From assembly GCA_958295665.1 (NCBI GenBank), contig OY282560.1, forward strand, positions 272,788,177 through 272,852,176: a stretch of 64,000 nucleotides of DNA, in the 5' to 3' direction. Shown in pieces: positions 45,661 to 55,675 of this stretch. The notes beneath the pieces were generated by a model. It made no database searches, was not told the DNA's origin, and saw nothing but the letters and a program-made list of their open reading frames with translations. Made by a program: the position numbers and the translations under genes. Numbering within the stretch: the stretch's first letter is position 1; each line of letters opens with the position of its first letter. The stretch comes from Tipula vernalis. Lineage: Eukaryota; Arthropoda; Insecta; Diptera; Tipulidae.

Positions 45661-47159
45661 AGACTGGTTACCAAAAACCTCGGTTTCAAAATAATGGTTT
45701 GAAAATCTAGGTTAAAAAAGACTGGGTTTCCAATGACTGGTTTTCAAAAGTTCGGTCTCAAATGACTGGTTTTGAAAATATCGGTTTTCTAAATCTCGGT
45801 TTCCAAGATCTTGATTTTGAGAAAAATATTTTTAGTCCGAATTGATTAAAAATGTTTTTCTCAAAGCCAAGATTTTGAAAATTCTAAAGAGTCGAATAAG
45901 GGTGAAAGATAAGCTAAATGTGAATGGCTATACACATCACTTTGAAAGGAAAAGTGACACGTATCAGTGGGCTTGTGCAAACAAAAATCCCTATTACGTT
46001 GTGAATGGTTCTTACCATAACCCCGGATGGGGTCCATATAATCAAAAAGGGACCATCCACCCATTCCCACGATCTCTCAGTTTTCGAGAAATCAGCAAAT
46101 GAAGCAAATACAACGGTAAAAACCCTAGCAAAAACTTCAAATTTAAAACCATCCCAAATCATAAGAAGGAGCGTCTTTGACTGCCAAGAAGATTTGTAAT
46201 TTGCAAGCACAGAAACAAAAAACCGTGCGAGCAAGATCCAGCACAATTAAAGAACCGTACAATTGATTCAATATAACTGTACCGCAACAGTTAAAATTTC
46301 TGGCAGGAGAACAGTTTGTTCTGTCAGAAAAAAATATTTAATGACCAGAAGAATATTCGTCTCGAAACATCCATCAGTTTAAAGCTCCTGGCTGAAGCTG
46401 AATGCTAGTTAATGGACGGCACTTGAACTATTTTATGATATTTGTGAATGGGCTTGCAAATAGAAAATTCATAATACGCGACATGTAAGCGAATTATTAC
46501 AGATTTTGAAAAGGCTAGTGTTTCAGCTTGTAAAGAATTTTTCCAGGATGCCGTATACAAGGGCTAACTGTTCCATTTCGGGCAAATAATCTGGCAGCGA
46601 GTGCAGGCCCAAGGTTGTTCATCTAAATATGGCAATGATGAAAATTTTAGCATGCAAAGTCGTATGCTAAGAAGTCTAGCGTTTGTACTTGCTGAGGAAA
46701 TTTCTCGTTATTTCTTAGAACTTAAAAATACTTTCGGCCTTGATGCCATTGAAATAGGTAAATGGTTCGAAAATAATTATTTAATGGGGGTTACAAAAAA
46801 AAATCGAAATTACCAACAAAAAAAACAAATTATTCATCTAATTTCTGGTCAGTCGCAGATGCTGATATTTTTCCAAGAACTCAAAGCACAGTTGAGGCTT
46901 GGCACAGGCGGTTGCAAGTTGCAATTGGTAAGGCCCATATTGGTTTATCAAAGTTCAATCCCTAAGTGTATTTTATTAGTTTGTTTAGGTTTATTTTTTG
47001 TTTTTAATATGTTGTAATAAAACACCGAAAAAAACTCAATAAATAAAAAATTATAAAAAAAGAAAAACAAGCACAAAACCGTGATTTTGAAAACCAGTTA
47101 TTTGGAAATCAATCATTTGAAACCGAGATTTTAGAAACCGAGATTTTGAAAACCAGTCT
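45661..47159 (+). mobile_element. MULE (Mutator-like) relic with tandem-repeat TIRs
   Basis: The left end AGACTGGTTACC and right end TTTTCAAAACCAGTCT-type sequence (complement AGACTGGTTTTCAAAATC) are inverted. Both continue as arrays of TCGGTTTCAAAATGACTGG-like units, about 170 bp on the left and about 80 bp on the right. Between them lies a decayed MULE transposase. No 9-bp target duplication is visible (left flank GGCTACATA, right flank TCCCATACG). Confidence 0.7.
45895..47000 (+). pseudogene. MULE transposase with FLYWCH zinc finger, decayed
   Basis: Reading across frames in order: KDKLNVNGYTHHFERKSDTY and QWAC (about 45906-45985) fit a FLYWCH finger. THSHDLSVFEKSANEANTTV follows (HxH block). 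MDGT near 46412 is the first aspartate region. Then come IITDFEKASVSACKEFFQDA (about 46490-46550, second aspartate) and, after a stop, LFHFGQIIWQRVQAQGCSSK and RMLRSLAFV. WFENNYLMGV is followed, after a frame change, by NFWSVADADIFPRTQSTVEA and WHRRLQVAIGKAHIGLSKFN (about 46838-46965). These are the characteristic MULE blocks (DFE.A, F.Q.iWR.VQ..GL, PRTqs.vEaWHrR). Multiple stops and frameshifts make it non-functional. Confidence 0.8.
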
Positions 47160-47727
47160 TCCCATACGAGCTATCAACTCCCTACCTAAATGGCTAGAAA
47201 AAATCATTAATGATAATGGGGGACATACCGTATTGTAACCTTAGTTCACCACTTAGTACATGCTTTTTGTAAAATAAAAATATTTAACCTTCGGAGGAGA
47301 CGTAATACGCATAAACGAATACTGAAATATGGAAAAGAAAGATATACCTTTAAAATATTCGGAAAGGGAGATTTTTATATTACTTCGGTCTAAAAAGAAT
47401 AAAGTATTGAAATCCTGTCAAAAATGATCAAAATTTTGGTTAGTCCAAAACAACTTTGCTCAACATTTAGAAAGTCCCTGAGTCTAAAATGCAAAAAAAA
47501 ATGTCCGTCCATCTGTCTGGATGTCTGTATGTCTGTACCCATGGTATCTTGAGAATGGCTTGTTCGATTTAGAGTTTTTTTTGCCCACCTGTTTCTATGG
47601 TCAATGGCGAGATTTGAAAAGCTTTTGGAACCTGTGCATCAAGAGAGTCGGGTACCTGCCATACGAATTGACCCAAAATACCTCGTTATAGAAATATTTA
47701 CCAATATTTTAAATGTGCTGGTTAAAA
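47160..47727. other. Spacer with a fly-type dispersed segment
   Basis: GTCCGTCCATCTGTCTGGATGTCTGTATGTCTGTACCCATG-type sequence (about 47500-47545, quoted only in part by its GTCYGTC words) followed by TTTTTTTTGCCCACCTG is reminiscent of a repeat common in fly intergenic DNA. No gene. Confidence 0.35.
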
Positions 47728-48080
47728 TATTGAGTTGGGTATTCAGTTTGGGGTTGAGTTGAAGTTGAGTTGGAGTTGAGTTGCTTTTTTTATTTGGTTG
47801 GATTATTGAATTGGGCATTGAATTCGGAGTTGATTTGAAGGTTAACTTAGGGATCAATTTGCGGGTTGAGTTGAAGATGAGTTGGAGTTGAGTTGGTGCT
47901 GGTTAGGTTATAGTGAATTGTTGACCAATTTTTTATATATGCTGTTTTGAGTAGTGTGTTTGGCGTAAGATTTGCGGTTTAGTTTAGGGTTAAGTTGGGT
48001 TCCGTTTGCGAGTTGAATTAGGGTAGGTTGCGGTTTAGTTGGCGTTGGATTAGGATTTAGTGAGCAGTTGAGCAATCTAT
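47728..48080. repeat. Degenerate TTGAGTTGGAG field, left part
   Basis: Irregular repeats of GAGTTG, GGGTTGAGTTGAAG and GAGTTGGAGTTGAGTTG. The same composition resumes at 49975-50275, on the other side of the pogo-like element. The element probably split one older array. Confidence 0.7.
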
Positions 48081-48091
48081 ATATGTATATA

Positions 48092-49674
48092 GGGAAACCT
48101 CACTAAAACGGTAATCGATGGAACCAAAAACGTTGTCCGTTAAACTAAGGATTTGTGATTTTTTTTATAAACATTTTATTGGGGTTCTATATCGTATATG
48201 ATTTTGATGAAATCCAGCATTTCCGAAGTTCTGGAATATGGCCAAATTTGATGGAACTTGGCTATTCCTTAATTGATTATGATGAAATTTAACACGTGCG
48301 TTGGAAATGGGATTCTAAAATGAATTGTAGATGAAGTTCTGGAAAATGGTCAATTAGGACGGAACTTGCTTATTTCTCAACCGATTATGATGAAATTTGA
48401 CATGTGCATTGGAAATGGGATTCTAAAACGGTTTTTGGATAAAGTTCTGGAATATGGTCAGCGAGGACGGAACTTGGCTATTTCTTAATCAATTATGATG
48501 AAATTTGATCTGGGTTATGGAAATGGGATTCTAAAATGATTGTTGGATAAAGTTCTGGTATAAGGCCAAGTAAGATGAAACCTGCCTATTCCTCAACAGG
48601 TTATGATGGAATTTGCGTTGAAAATGGGATTCTAAAATGATTTTTAGATAAAATTCTGGAATATGGCCAATTAGAATGGAACTTAGCTATTCCTTAACCG
48701 ATTATGATTCTTGGATAAAACTATAGAATATGGCCAATGATGACGAAACTTGGTTATTTCCTAACCGATTATGATGAAATTTGATGTTGGTGGTGGAAAT
48801 AGGATTCTAAAAAGATTTTTGGATAAAGTTTTGGAATATGGTACTAAGTACGATGTAACTTTACTATTTTTTAACCAATTATTATGAAATGTGACATGTG
48901 CGTTGAAAATGGGAATCTAAAATGATTTTTGGATAAAGCTCTGGAATATGCCCTAGTAAGATGGAACTTGGCTGATTCTTAAAGGATTATGATAAAATTT
49001 GACATGTGTGTTGTAAATGGGATACTAAAATGATTTTTAAATGGATTTCTGGAATTTTTCCAATTACGACGGAACTTGGCTATTTCTTAACGGATTTGAG
49101 TGAAATTTGACATCTGCCATGAAAATGGGATTCTAAAGTGGTTTTTGGATATAATCCTGGAATATAGCAAAGTAAGATATAATTTGGCGGTTTTAATCTA
49201 AAAATCAATTTAGAATTCCATTTCCAACGCGCATGTCAAATTTTATTTATTTATTTTTTTCGGCCATATTCTAGAATTTTATCCAAAGTATCATTTAAGA
49301 ATCGCATTTCAATCATGGATATCAAATTTCAATAAACCGGCTAAGAAATTGCCAAGTTCCACCCTGATTTGCCATACATATAATTTACTAAAGGTTCAAT
49401 TTGAAATGTAAAAAGGTCAATTTGAATTGTTAAAGGTTCAATTTGAAGTGTGAAGTGTAAAAGGAACAAATTAAAGTGGTAACGTTTCAATTTGAATTGT
49501 ACTTGTAAAACCTGTATCATCGCAGGAATATCTGCCCGTGTCTGCTCTAATAAAGTGTCAGCTTATCTAAGGGAGGTTTTCATTGGAAAACTTTAGTTGC
49601 ATGAGACTTAAAAGTTTGTCCGGTAAAGTGAGGATTCCGCTAAATTGAGTGTCTGTTAAAATGAGGTCCGGCAG
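48092..49674. mobile_element. Pogo/Tc1-like non-autonomous element filled with satellite
   Basis: The left end GGGAAACCTCACTAAAACGG (48092) faces the right end GTTAAAATGAGGTCCGGCAG (to 49674). TA lies outside both ends. Words of the type TCCG.TAAA.TGAGG repeat inside each end (48149-48165; 49617-49640). Such A-C-C-T-C/G-A-G-G-T ends with subterminal repeats occur in pogo/Tigger-like elements. The interior has no transposase. It consists mainly of about nine to ten 108-bp satellite units, then inverted unit(s), then TTCAATTTGAA words (49405-49500). Confidence 0.55.
48195..49380 (+). repeat. 108-bp satellite array, locus 1
   Basis: Units contain, in order, GATTATGATGAAATTTGACA, TGCGTTGGAAATGGGATTCT, AAAATGATTTTTGGATAAAG, TTCTGGAATATGGCCAA and GGAACTTGGCTATTTCTTAA. 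The landmark TTCTGG recurs at about 48229, 48337, 48445, 48553 and 48654. This gives a period of 108 bp with occasional deletions. Divergence between units is moderate (about 80-90% identity by eye). From about 49195 the same sequence continues in inverted orientation (AAAAATCAATTTAGAATTCC, then ATTTCCAACGCGCATGTCAA) for one to two units. Confidence 0.9.
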
Positions 49675-49849
49675 TATTTAAAAGTGAGTGTTTAAATATA
49701 TGTACGGTATATACATATGTGTGATATTTAAGCCAATGCACACGCATTGAATGATTTGAACCAAACTTTACAAAAATATTGTTTAAAATTGTTTTACTAC
49801 AGAGGAATTTCTAAAACTTCAAAAATTGAGTCGATTTTTGATGTCGGTA

Positions 49850-49972
49850 TGATAGTATGAAGGTATGATATTATGATGATATAATGGTATGATGGTTTGT
49901 ATATACGAATTGTGTGATGGTGATGTCGTGATAGTGATTGTATGATGGTATGTTGGTATGATGGTATGAATT
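49850..49972 (+). repeat. Degenerate GGTATGAT array
   Basis: Roughly twelve variants of GGTATGAT/GATGGTAT lie between 49843 and 49972. A simple 8-mer array in the spacer between the pogo-like element and the GAGTTG field. Confidence 0.75.
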
Positions 49973-49974
49973 GA

Positions 49975-50275
49975 GCAGAGGGTTGAGGTTGGTTCGAACT
50001 AAGTTGAGTTGCAGTTCAGTTAAGGTTTAGTTAGCCTGCATTGGCGTTAAGTGAGTTGTTCGGTTGGGGAGTTATTTAAGAGTTTGGAGTTAGGTTAAGG
50101 CTTAATTTGAAAGTTAATTTGGGGTTGATTTGATGATTTATTTGAGGGTTTGGTTGGCGGTTAATTTGGTGATTGCGGTTAGAATTATTTTGCGATTGAG
50201 ATGGAGGTTGATTTATATATTGAGTTGAAGGCTGAGCTGAAGATTGACTTAAGAGATTCATTTCGGGATTAATGT
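49975..50275. repeat. Degenerate TTGAGTTGGAG field, right part
   Basis: Repeats of GGTTGAGG, AGTTGAGTTGCAG and GGTTGATTTG, read on the minus strand as Asn/Gln/Pro/Ser-rich frames (50076-50261). Continues the left part at 47728-48080. Confidence 0.65.
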
Positions 50276-50813
50276 GGGAGTTGAATTAATTAAGACCGAA
50301 GTTCTGACCACTTCATGAGGTTTCAGCCCTTTATATTTTTCACTTGTAAATTGAAGAATCTTAAATTTTAGTAAAATATAAACTTTGAAAATTTTATTTT
50401 CAATATACAAAAGATATAAAATCGTCATAGGCTTTATGAACTTCTTTAAAATGAACATTATCGCCAAAAATGGGCGTTAGGTAAAAGAGCGTTAAAAGAA
50501 ACATAACTAATTCTTCTCTCCGGAATTTACACACGAGCGAGATTCTGCAAAAGGAAAAATTTAATTTAAAAAAACAAAAAAAAAAACAAGACAAATGTTC
50601 AAAAATATACATTTTAACTAAACTATTCAAAATGAATAATCGGCAACCATTTTTTTGGGATATTATATTGTACATTTTCAATATTTTGGGCGATTCTCAA
50701 AATACATAATCGCCCACATTTTATAGTAAACACGACCACCCAAAAATTCTTGGGCGATTATTTATTTTAGGTTTTGGGTGATTTTAAATGTCTTGGGCAA
50801 TTTGGCAAAATAC

Positions 50814-50860
50814 TCCCCCTCGCCCCCCTTCCCTCCCCCCTTCCCCCCACCCTTCCCACC
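50814..50860 (-). other. C-rich tract with G-quadruplex potential on the minus strand
   Basis: Forty-seven bases almost entirely C and T, with six runs of three or more C (CCCCC, CCCCCC, CCC, CCCCCC, CCCCCC, CCC). The minus strand satisfies the G3+ N1-7 quadruplex rule and the plus strand could form an i-motif. It ends exactly where the presumed provirus LTR starts. Confidence 0.85.
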
Positions 50861-51260
50861 AGTTATGTATGACTGATAAATGAATCATGGTCTTGTTGAC
50901 ACCACAAAGCTATTAACAGACTTCTCGTTATCTCTTCAAACTACATTTAAACAACAACGAACAAACGAAATGAGATTAGCACAGGAAGCAATAAAATAAA
51001 ATCATATCTGGCAAAATGCACACTACGCACAAAATATAAAACCATACATATATTATTCATAACAAGAATATAATATAAGAACATATTATGTATAGTCATG
51101 ACAAACTAACCATATATAAAGGGCACAAATATACTAATCGGTGTCACTTTGTTATTACACTTTAAACTACTAACAACCTTTTATATTAAATAAACTAATT
51201 GTGAATTAAATAAAATATTATAAATAAAAATAAATACGTCTATGAATTTTAATTTCAATT
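50861..51260 (+). mobile_element. Presumed 5' LTR of errantivirus-like provirus
   Basis: It begins AGTTATGTATGACTG and ends AATTTCAATT, the AGT...AATT pattern of gypsy-group errantivirus LTRs. A TATA-like CATATATAAAGG lies at about 51112-51123. The 3' portion (TGTGAATTAAATAAAATATT...AAATAAATACGTCTATGA) recurs after the env remnant at 56868-56925, which anchors it as an LTR. A clear primer-binding site after 51260 is not visible, so the exact end is uncertain. Confidence 0.5.
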
Positions 51261-52131
51261 CCTACCTACCAACAAATAGTAATTTAAAGATAAAAAAAAA
51301 AACAGTAAAATCAGTGAAAAGTAAAATCGTGTTAAGTGAGTTTTAATCGGAGATTTCAAAAGAATATTGAAATCAGAAAATTAAAACCTATCGAGAGAAT
51401 ATCGATAGATAGTCTAAACTAATTACAAACCTCAAGAGCATATTTTTAGCTTTGATAATAAACCTTTTTTTTTGCCTAAAAAGGATATCCATTGAACTAC
51501 CCAGAGTAAAAAATAAAAAATTAATACATTTTCCTGCTGGGGATGGTACCAGAACAGTGATAAAACGGCAAGAAGTAAAAATAAATAAAAATTATTGTGA
51601 TGTCCAAGCCCCAAATAAAATTATTTTTGAAAATAGTTAATAGTAAATCTATCTTTCAAACCATATAAAATTATTAAACCTAGAATAGTTAAAAGCATAA
51701 AAATTGCAGATCAAGTAGAATCAGAATCAGAACTCGATAGTGACTCTGACGTAGAAATTCGTGAAATAAATCCAAAGTTAATTAATAAAGCAAAAATTGG
51801 GAAACAAAAAATGGCAGAAGAAAAACAAAAACAAAAAATACCGAAAACCATACAAATCACTAGAATGATTAAGGATATACCAGAATATAATGGGGCATAA
51901 TCAGTTCATGCCAACACAATATATAAAGCAATTAGAAATAGAATAACCAATAAACCTAGTGAAGCCTTAGAACTTTATTCTACACCTAGTGCATGGACGC
52001 ATATGAGAAATAATCTAATATCCCACTTCGCAGACAAAAGAGACGAAACAGTACTAATACAAGAATTAAAGAGTATACAACAAGGTAATGATAAAATAGA
52101 AGAATATTTCGCTAAATTTCAAGTTCTATAA
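51261..52131 (+). pseudogene. Errantivirus-like gag remnant
   Basis: After a leader, the region 51680-52131 reads in one frame with one stop (51897-51899). It contains an acidic stretch (QVESESELDSDSDVEI), a Lys/Gln-rich linker and then capsid-like sequence. The latter includes KPSEALELYSTPSAW, NNLISHFADKRDE and VLIQELKSIQQGNDKIEEYF. The F.DKRDE...L..QEL..I.Q....EEYF pattern is typical of gypsy-group Gag capsids. The zinc-knuckle region is not seen. An open frame at 51452-51640 upstream is of unclear status. This is an old, disabled copy. No complete protein can be made. Confidence 0.65.
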
Positions 52132-52703
52132 ATTCCTTAAAAAATTGATCATCAAAATTGAATCAAGTAATCAAAGCAGAATGGTATAACAAAATGGTTT
52201 TAAATATATTTGTATATATTTGTAGCCGTACCAAAAAAAGGACCAAATATTTACTATAATCATAGACTTTGGAGCGGCTCACTCATGCGTGCTCCGGCAC
52301 AAAGTATCACTCACATACATTGGCGTCTGAGTTCACCCAACCACTAATGCAACGTCCTCACGCCGCTCAACGTTGACATTACCATTTGGGAACATACACA
52401 TTCAACCAGAGAACTACTATCTCTTCCACATGAAGAGACAACAAATCCAAATAAAATTAAATGTTTCTTTTCATTTTCGTCTGCTCTCGAATTTCAATAA
52501 GGCGACATGCCGCCCACCTCGCGCGCGGATAGAAATTAGTAAATGGTGGTGAAAAACACCAAATTAAATTATGTAAACCTATATAACTTAAATAAATAAT
52601 TTTTATAACATCAATTTAAAATAAAATAATTTAATTAAATAAAATAAAATAAATTGTGTGAAAATTGTTTATTAAGTGAAATTAAATTTTATGCACTTTA
52701 AAG

Positions 52704-52721
52704 TGGTGACCACCGACGGCC
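52704..52721 (+). promoter_or_regulatory. Presumed tRNA-Trp primer-binding site
   Basis: TGGTGACCACCGACGG differs from the family's TGGTGACCCCGACG by one inserted base. Its position right after a candidate LTR supports the reading. The tRNA assignment rests on memory of CsRn1-group elements. Confidence 0.45.
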
Positions 52722-52796
52722 GTGTTTACTGCTTTTTCATAAGACACCAAATTATTCGACGCAACAATTTTAATTTATCGTGTGGAAATTTTGGAC

Positions 52797-52820
52797 ACCT
52801 GGTACGAAGCCGTACCAGGT
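52797..52820 (+). repeat. Perfect 10-bp hairpin near the primer site
   Basis: ACCTGGTACG and CGTACCAGGT enclose a 4-nt loop, AAGC. It lies in the leader of the LTR element, about 75 bp after the primer site, where packaging or dimerisation structures often occur (inference). Confidence 0.85.
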
Positions 52821-53149
52821 AAAATGGTATGTAACGTTAATTTTTTTTAATTGTGTGTATTGATGTCACAAGATCGACCACGTGCCAAATTAATGTCACA
52901 ATTTTTTTTTACTGTTTTTTCTACTCATTTCTGGTGAAACGGAGCCTTACTAACGCGCAGCTAACGTACCTAATTATGCCAAACACACCACATGCATTAT
53001 ACGCAGATCAACACTCAAAATGCCGTCGTACTATCACACGACACGTAGTGAAGCCACATTGCAAACCATACAGACGACATCACACATTTACATATATGTA
53101 CACATAACCACAACACCTACACAAATATGGAGTCAGCATTACCATAGTC

Positions 53150-53410
53150 GGCGCCACCGTCGTTTATCTTCTGGTGTTGCTCCAGCAACAACGGCATGAC
53201 CGACGGCAACAGCACCAACACCACCACCACCAACCACCATCGCCATCATCATAGACATCGCCATCATTAACGCCATCGTCATTATGGCCACCATCGACGA
53301 GCAGCAGCATCAACCAACGTCACCGCCAGTGTTATCATGACCACCATGACGACAGCGCGAATACCATCACAGCCATTACCGCCTTCAGCAACAACAACAC
53401 AATGAACATC
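53150..53410 (+). repeat. CAN-rich low-complexity tract
   Basis: Runs of CAC, CAT, CAA and ACC triplets (CACCACCACC, CATCGCCATCATCATAG, AACAACAACAC). No long open frame uses them. Confidence 0.85.
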
Positions 53411-53598
53411 AACTAATATCTATTTCCATATTCAAAAATGTAAATTTTTCACCACCGTATTTTTTTCGGGTTCACTTTTATATTTTTTAGGATCAATAAA
53501 ATTTCATTTTGTTTTGTTTTCATTTAAATGGCTCATATAAAATGACGTACGGCAAAACGTCCAACCTGCCATTTCTCACCGCACTCCCCACCGCGTTT

Positions 53599-53878
53599 TA
53601 TACGGCCGCAGTCGAGACTCACTTCGACTGCTGCCGTATAACTCTCCATGTCACTGGGACAGAGTCGAGACTCACTTCGACTGTCCCACCATCTCACGAG
53701 AAAGTCGAGACTCACATTGACTTCTCCGGCCAATCTGGCATGTCACAGCTTTGTCGTGACATGGAAACTCGAAAAATGCACCAATCTTGTGTCGAACTGG
53801 TATGTTCGACGAGGGAAGACTAGAGATGCACACCAGATATTGGTCGAAGCCCCTGCTCCCAACATATCTGGTATGTGC
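53599..53878 (+). other. Chain of six stem-loops, three with the same loop
   Basis: The hairpins in order are as follows. (1) 53599-53640, a 16-bp stem with one mismatch around loop GACTCACT. (2) 53655-53688, a 12-bp stem with a 2-nt bulge and loop GACTCACT. (3) 53698-53726, a stem of about 10 bp and loop GACTCACA. (4) 53739-53763, CATGTCAC/GTGACATG. (5) 53791-53810, GTCGAAC/GTTCGAC. (6) 53828-53878, ACCAGATAT/ATATCTGGT extended by GCAC/GTGC. In 1-3 the inner stem AGTCGA/TCGACT and the loop are constant, while the outer stems differ in sequence yet still pair. That is what selection on structure would produce. Confidence 0.75.
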
Positions 53879-54066
53879 TTTGAAGCTTGCTTTCACCACT
53901 GCCTACCTGCCTAGTGCGACACAAACTGCACATCTACTCGCTAGCGTCACCAGACATCTTAAAACAGCTCTGTCTGCAGCACATCACTTCAGTGGAGGAA
54001 GATAAGAGGTACCCACCGATATTTGTTCGACGCCTCCTGCTCCCATCCTTTCAGGTCTGGGCCTCG
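53813..54066 (+). repeat. Direct repeat, spacing about 182 bp
   Basis: GGAAGACTAGAGATGCACACC ... GCCCCTGCTCCCAAC (53815-53865) is echoed by GGAAGATAAGAGGTACCCACC ... GCCTCCTGCTCCCATC (53997-54050), at roughly 70% identity. The hairpin-bearing segment thus has a decayed second copy. Confidence 0.6.
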
Positions 54067-54342
54067 AGGAACATCCTCTTTCACAGCTACTGACGCAAGA
54101 ATCGACCGACCACATTCTCATGCCTTTCACTCTGTCTCGGCCCATCGACTCCGTTAATGAATCTTAAGAGATAGGACATTTGAATGGAGCGATCGCCACT
54201 CCTGTTCGGCTGATCAAATATTAGTGTCCGAAGACACAGACGAAAAAATCACTGGCGGGGGAGTTCTGTAGCGGGTCACTCATGCGTGATCCGCCACAAA
54301 GTATTACTCACATACATTGGCGTCTGAGTTACATATGGTAAA

Positions 54343-54618
54343 ATGTTACTCAGAAATAATGTATTTCAATCCACTGAACCTCCCAGATGGCTAGCCAAAG
54401 AAATACATAACACTGATATAAACGACGACGAAAATGGCGAGTTTCAAGAACAATACAAAAACTATGAAGCCTATCAGGAATCAATTAACGAGGAAAATCC
54501 AATATTCGAAATCGAAAACCGCATTTTTGCCAAGCACCACACCCAAAGCCGGATACTCACAATCACAATAAAGCACAAAAAAGCAAAAAATGTTAATGTA
54601 ATTAAAATACTCCAGTAA
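54343..54618 (+). other. Open frame of uncertain origin
   Basis: A 91-codon frame rich in Glu, Asn and Lys (for example EIHNTDINDDENGEFQE) lies between the LTR element and the provirus protease remnant. It may be part of the provirus ORF between Gag and protease, but no motif decides this. Confidence 0.3.
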
Positions 54619-54624
54619 AAATAA

Positions 54625-55672
54625 CAACTTCATTTAACAGCACTTTGTTAAACGAAGAAGTTACATTACCTATAATAGAACTCGATGATGACGAACCTTT
54701 AACATTCCTTATATTCAAATTTCATACATACTTTGATGGATTAATCGGAATCGATATGATAAATCAAATAAAAGCAGATCTTTGTTTATCTAAATCGCTT
54801 TTAATTACAAAACATGCTCAACTTCCAATTAAGTGTCAATATTTTACGACATTAGATCTCGCATCATTACGAATTTATACGAATGCCTTTTGGTTTTAAA
54901 AACGCTCCTAGTACCTTTCAACAGGTTACGAACAACGTTTTAGGCAAACTATAAGGGAAAACATGTTTATATTATATGGATGACATAATCATATTCTCTA
55001 CAAGCCTTGGTAAAGTTTTCAAAAAACTAGAAAGAGCTAACCAAGAAATTCCGATAGATAAATCAGAAATTTTACATAGGGAAGTAGCCTTTTTAGGAAT
55101 GTTATTACACCTGAAGAAGTTAAACCCAACCCCGATAAAATTGATGAAATAACTAAATTTTCATTACCGCAAACCAAAAAACAAATTAAAAGTTTTTTAG
55201 GACTTTTAGGTTACTATAGAAAATGCATACCAAAATTTGCAACATTAATAAAGCCTATAAATAAATTCTTGAGAAAGGGAGAAAAAGTTGACATAAAAAA
55301 GCAACATAATTTTTAACACAAGAACCCACACTGCAATAACCAGATTTTATACAAGAATTTTCTTTAACCACGGATGAAAGTAACTATGCCCCAGCTTCCC
55401 AAAGAAAGAGACTTATCAATTTGCTATGCAAGCAGAACTTTATCATAGACAGAGCAAAACTATTCTACAATAGAAAAAGAGCTCTTAGCCATCGTTTGGG
55501 CAACCAAGCACTTCCGACCATACCTTTTCGGTCGAAACTTTCTAATTCTCACAGATCATAAACCCTTAACCTATGGTTATTTTCTTTAAAAAAAACAAAC
55601 TCCAAATTAGTGAGATGGAGGTTAAAATTAGAAGAATTTCTAACTTCTATTTTCCATATATGAAATAAACGA
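54625..55672 (+). pseudogene. Errantivirus-like pol: protease, RT and RNase H remnants
   Basis: Protease C-terminal part: EVTLPIIELDD, then FHTYFDGLIGIDMINQI (54660-54765). The reverse transcriptase starts abruptly at TLDLAS (about 54852), skips about 25 residues, then reads [15 protein letters not shown] (about 54880-54925) and YMDDIIIFSTS (about 54974-55006). After frame changes come FLGLLGYYRKCIPKFATLIK and the RNase H blocks [17 protein letters not shown], [14 protein letters not shown] and SKLVRWRLKLEEF (to 55640). Stops and frameshifts occur throughout, and the tether and finger regions are deleted. This is a gypsy-group order with protease, RT and RNase H. Confidence 0.8.
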
Positions 55673-55675
55673 TAA

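Larger units (their letters stand above)
52270..54330 (+). mobile_element. Non-autonomous LTR element carrying a stem-loop chain
   Basis: A 64-bp direct repeat occurs at 52270-52333 and 54267-54330 (TGTAGCGG(G/C)TCACTCATGC and GTATTACTCACATACATTGG, about 92% identity). The second copy is preceded by a purine tract, GGCGGGGGAG (polypurine tract-like). About 434 bp after the first copy begins, TGGTGACCACCGACGG (52704) resembles the tRNA-Trp primer site of CsRn1-type gypsy elements. I infer a 5' LTR of 52270-52703 and a 3' LTR reduced to its first 64 bp. The 1.56-kb interior has no gag or pol. It holds a CAN-rich tract and a series of hairpins. It sits within the errantivirus-like copy, just after a protease-like IIIDFGA motif. 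GC content is clearly above its surroundings. Confidence 0.6.

Noticed and set aside
47639..50261. Asn/Gln/Ser/Pro-rich minus-strand frames
   Set aside because: Translations of the GAGTTG minisatellite field.
52240..52290. IIIDFGAAHSC as an intact protease active site running into the LTR repeat
   Set aside because: The first residues fit a retroviral-type protease, but the sequence after GGAGCGG is shared with 54267-54330 and so belongs to the inserted element. Only the part before it is provirus.
53509..54093. Several overlapping 66-104-codon frames in the stem-loop region
   Set aside because: Frames exist on both strands because the segment is GC-richer and stop-poor. Peptides repeat with the hairpins and match no family.
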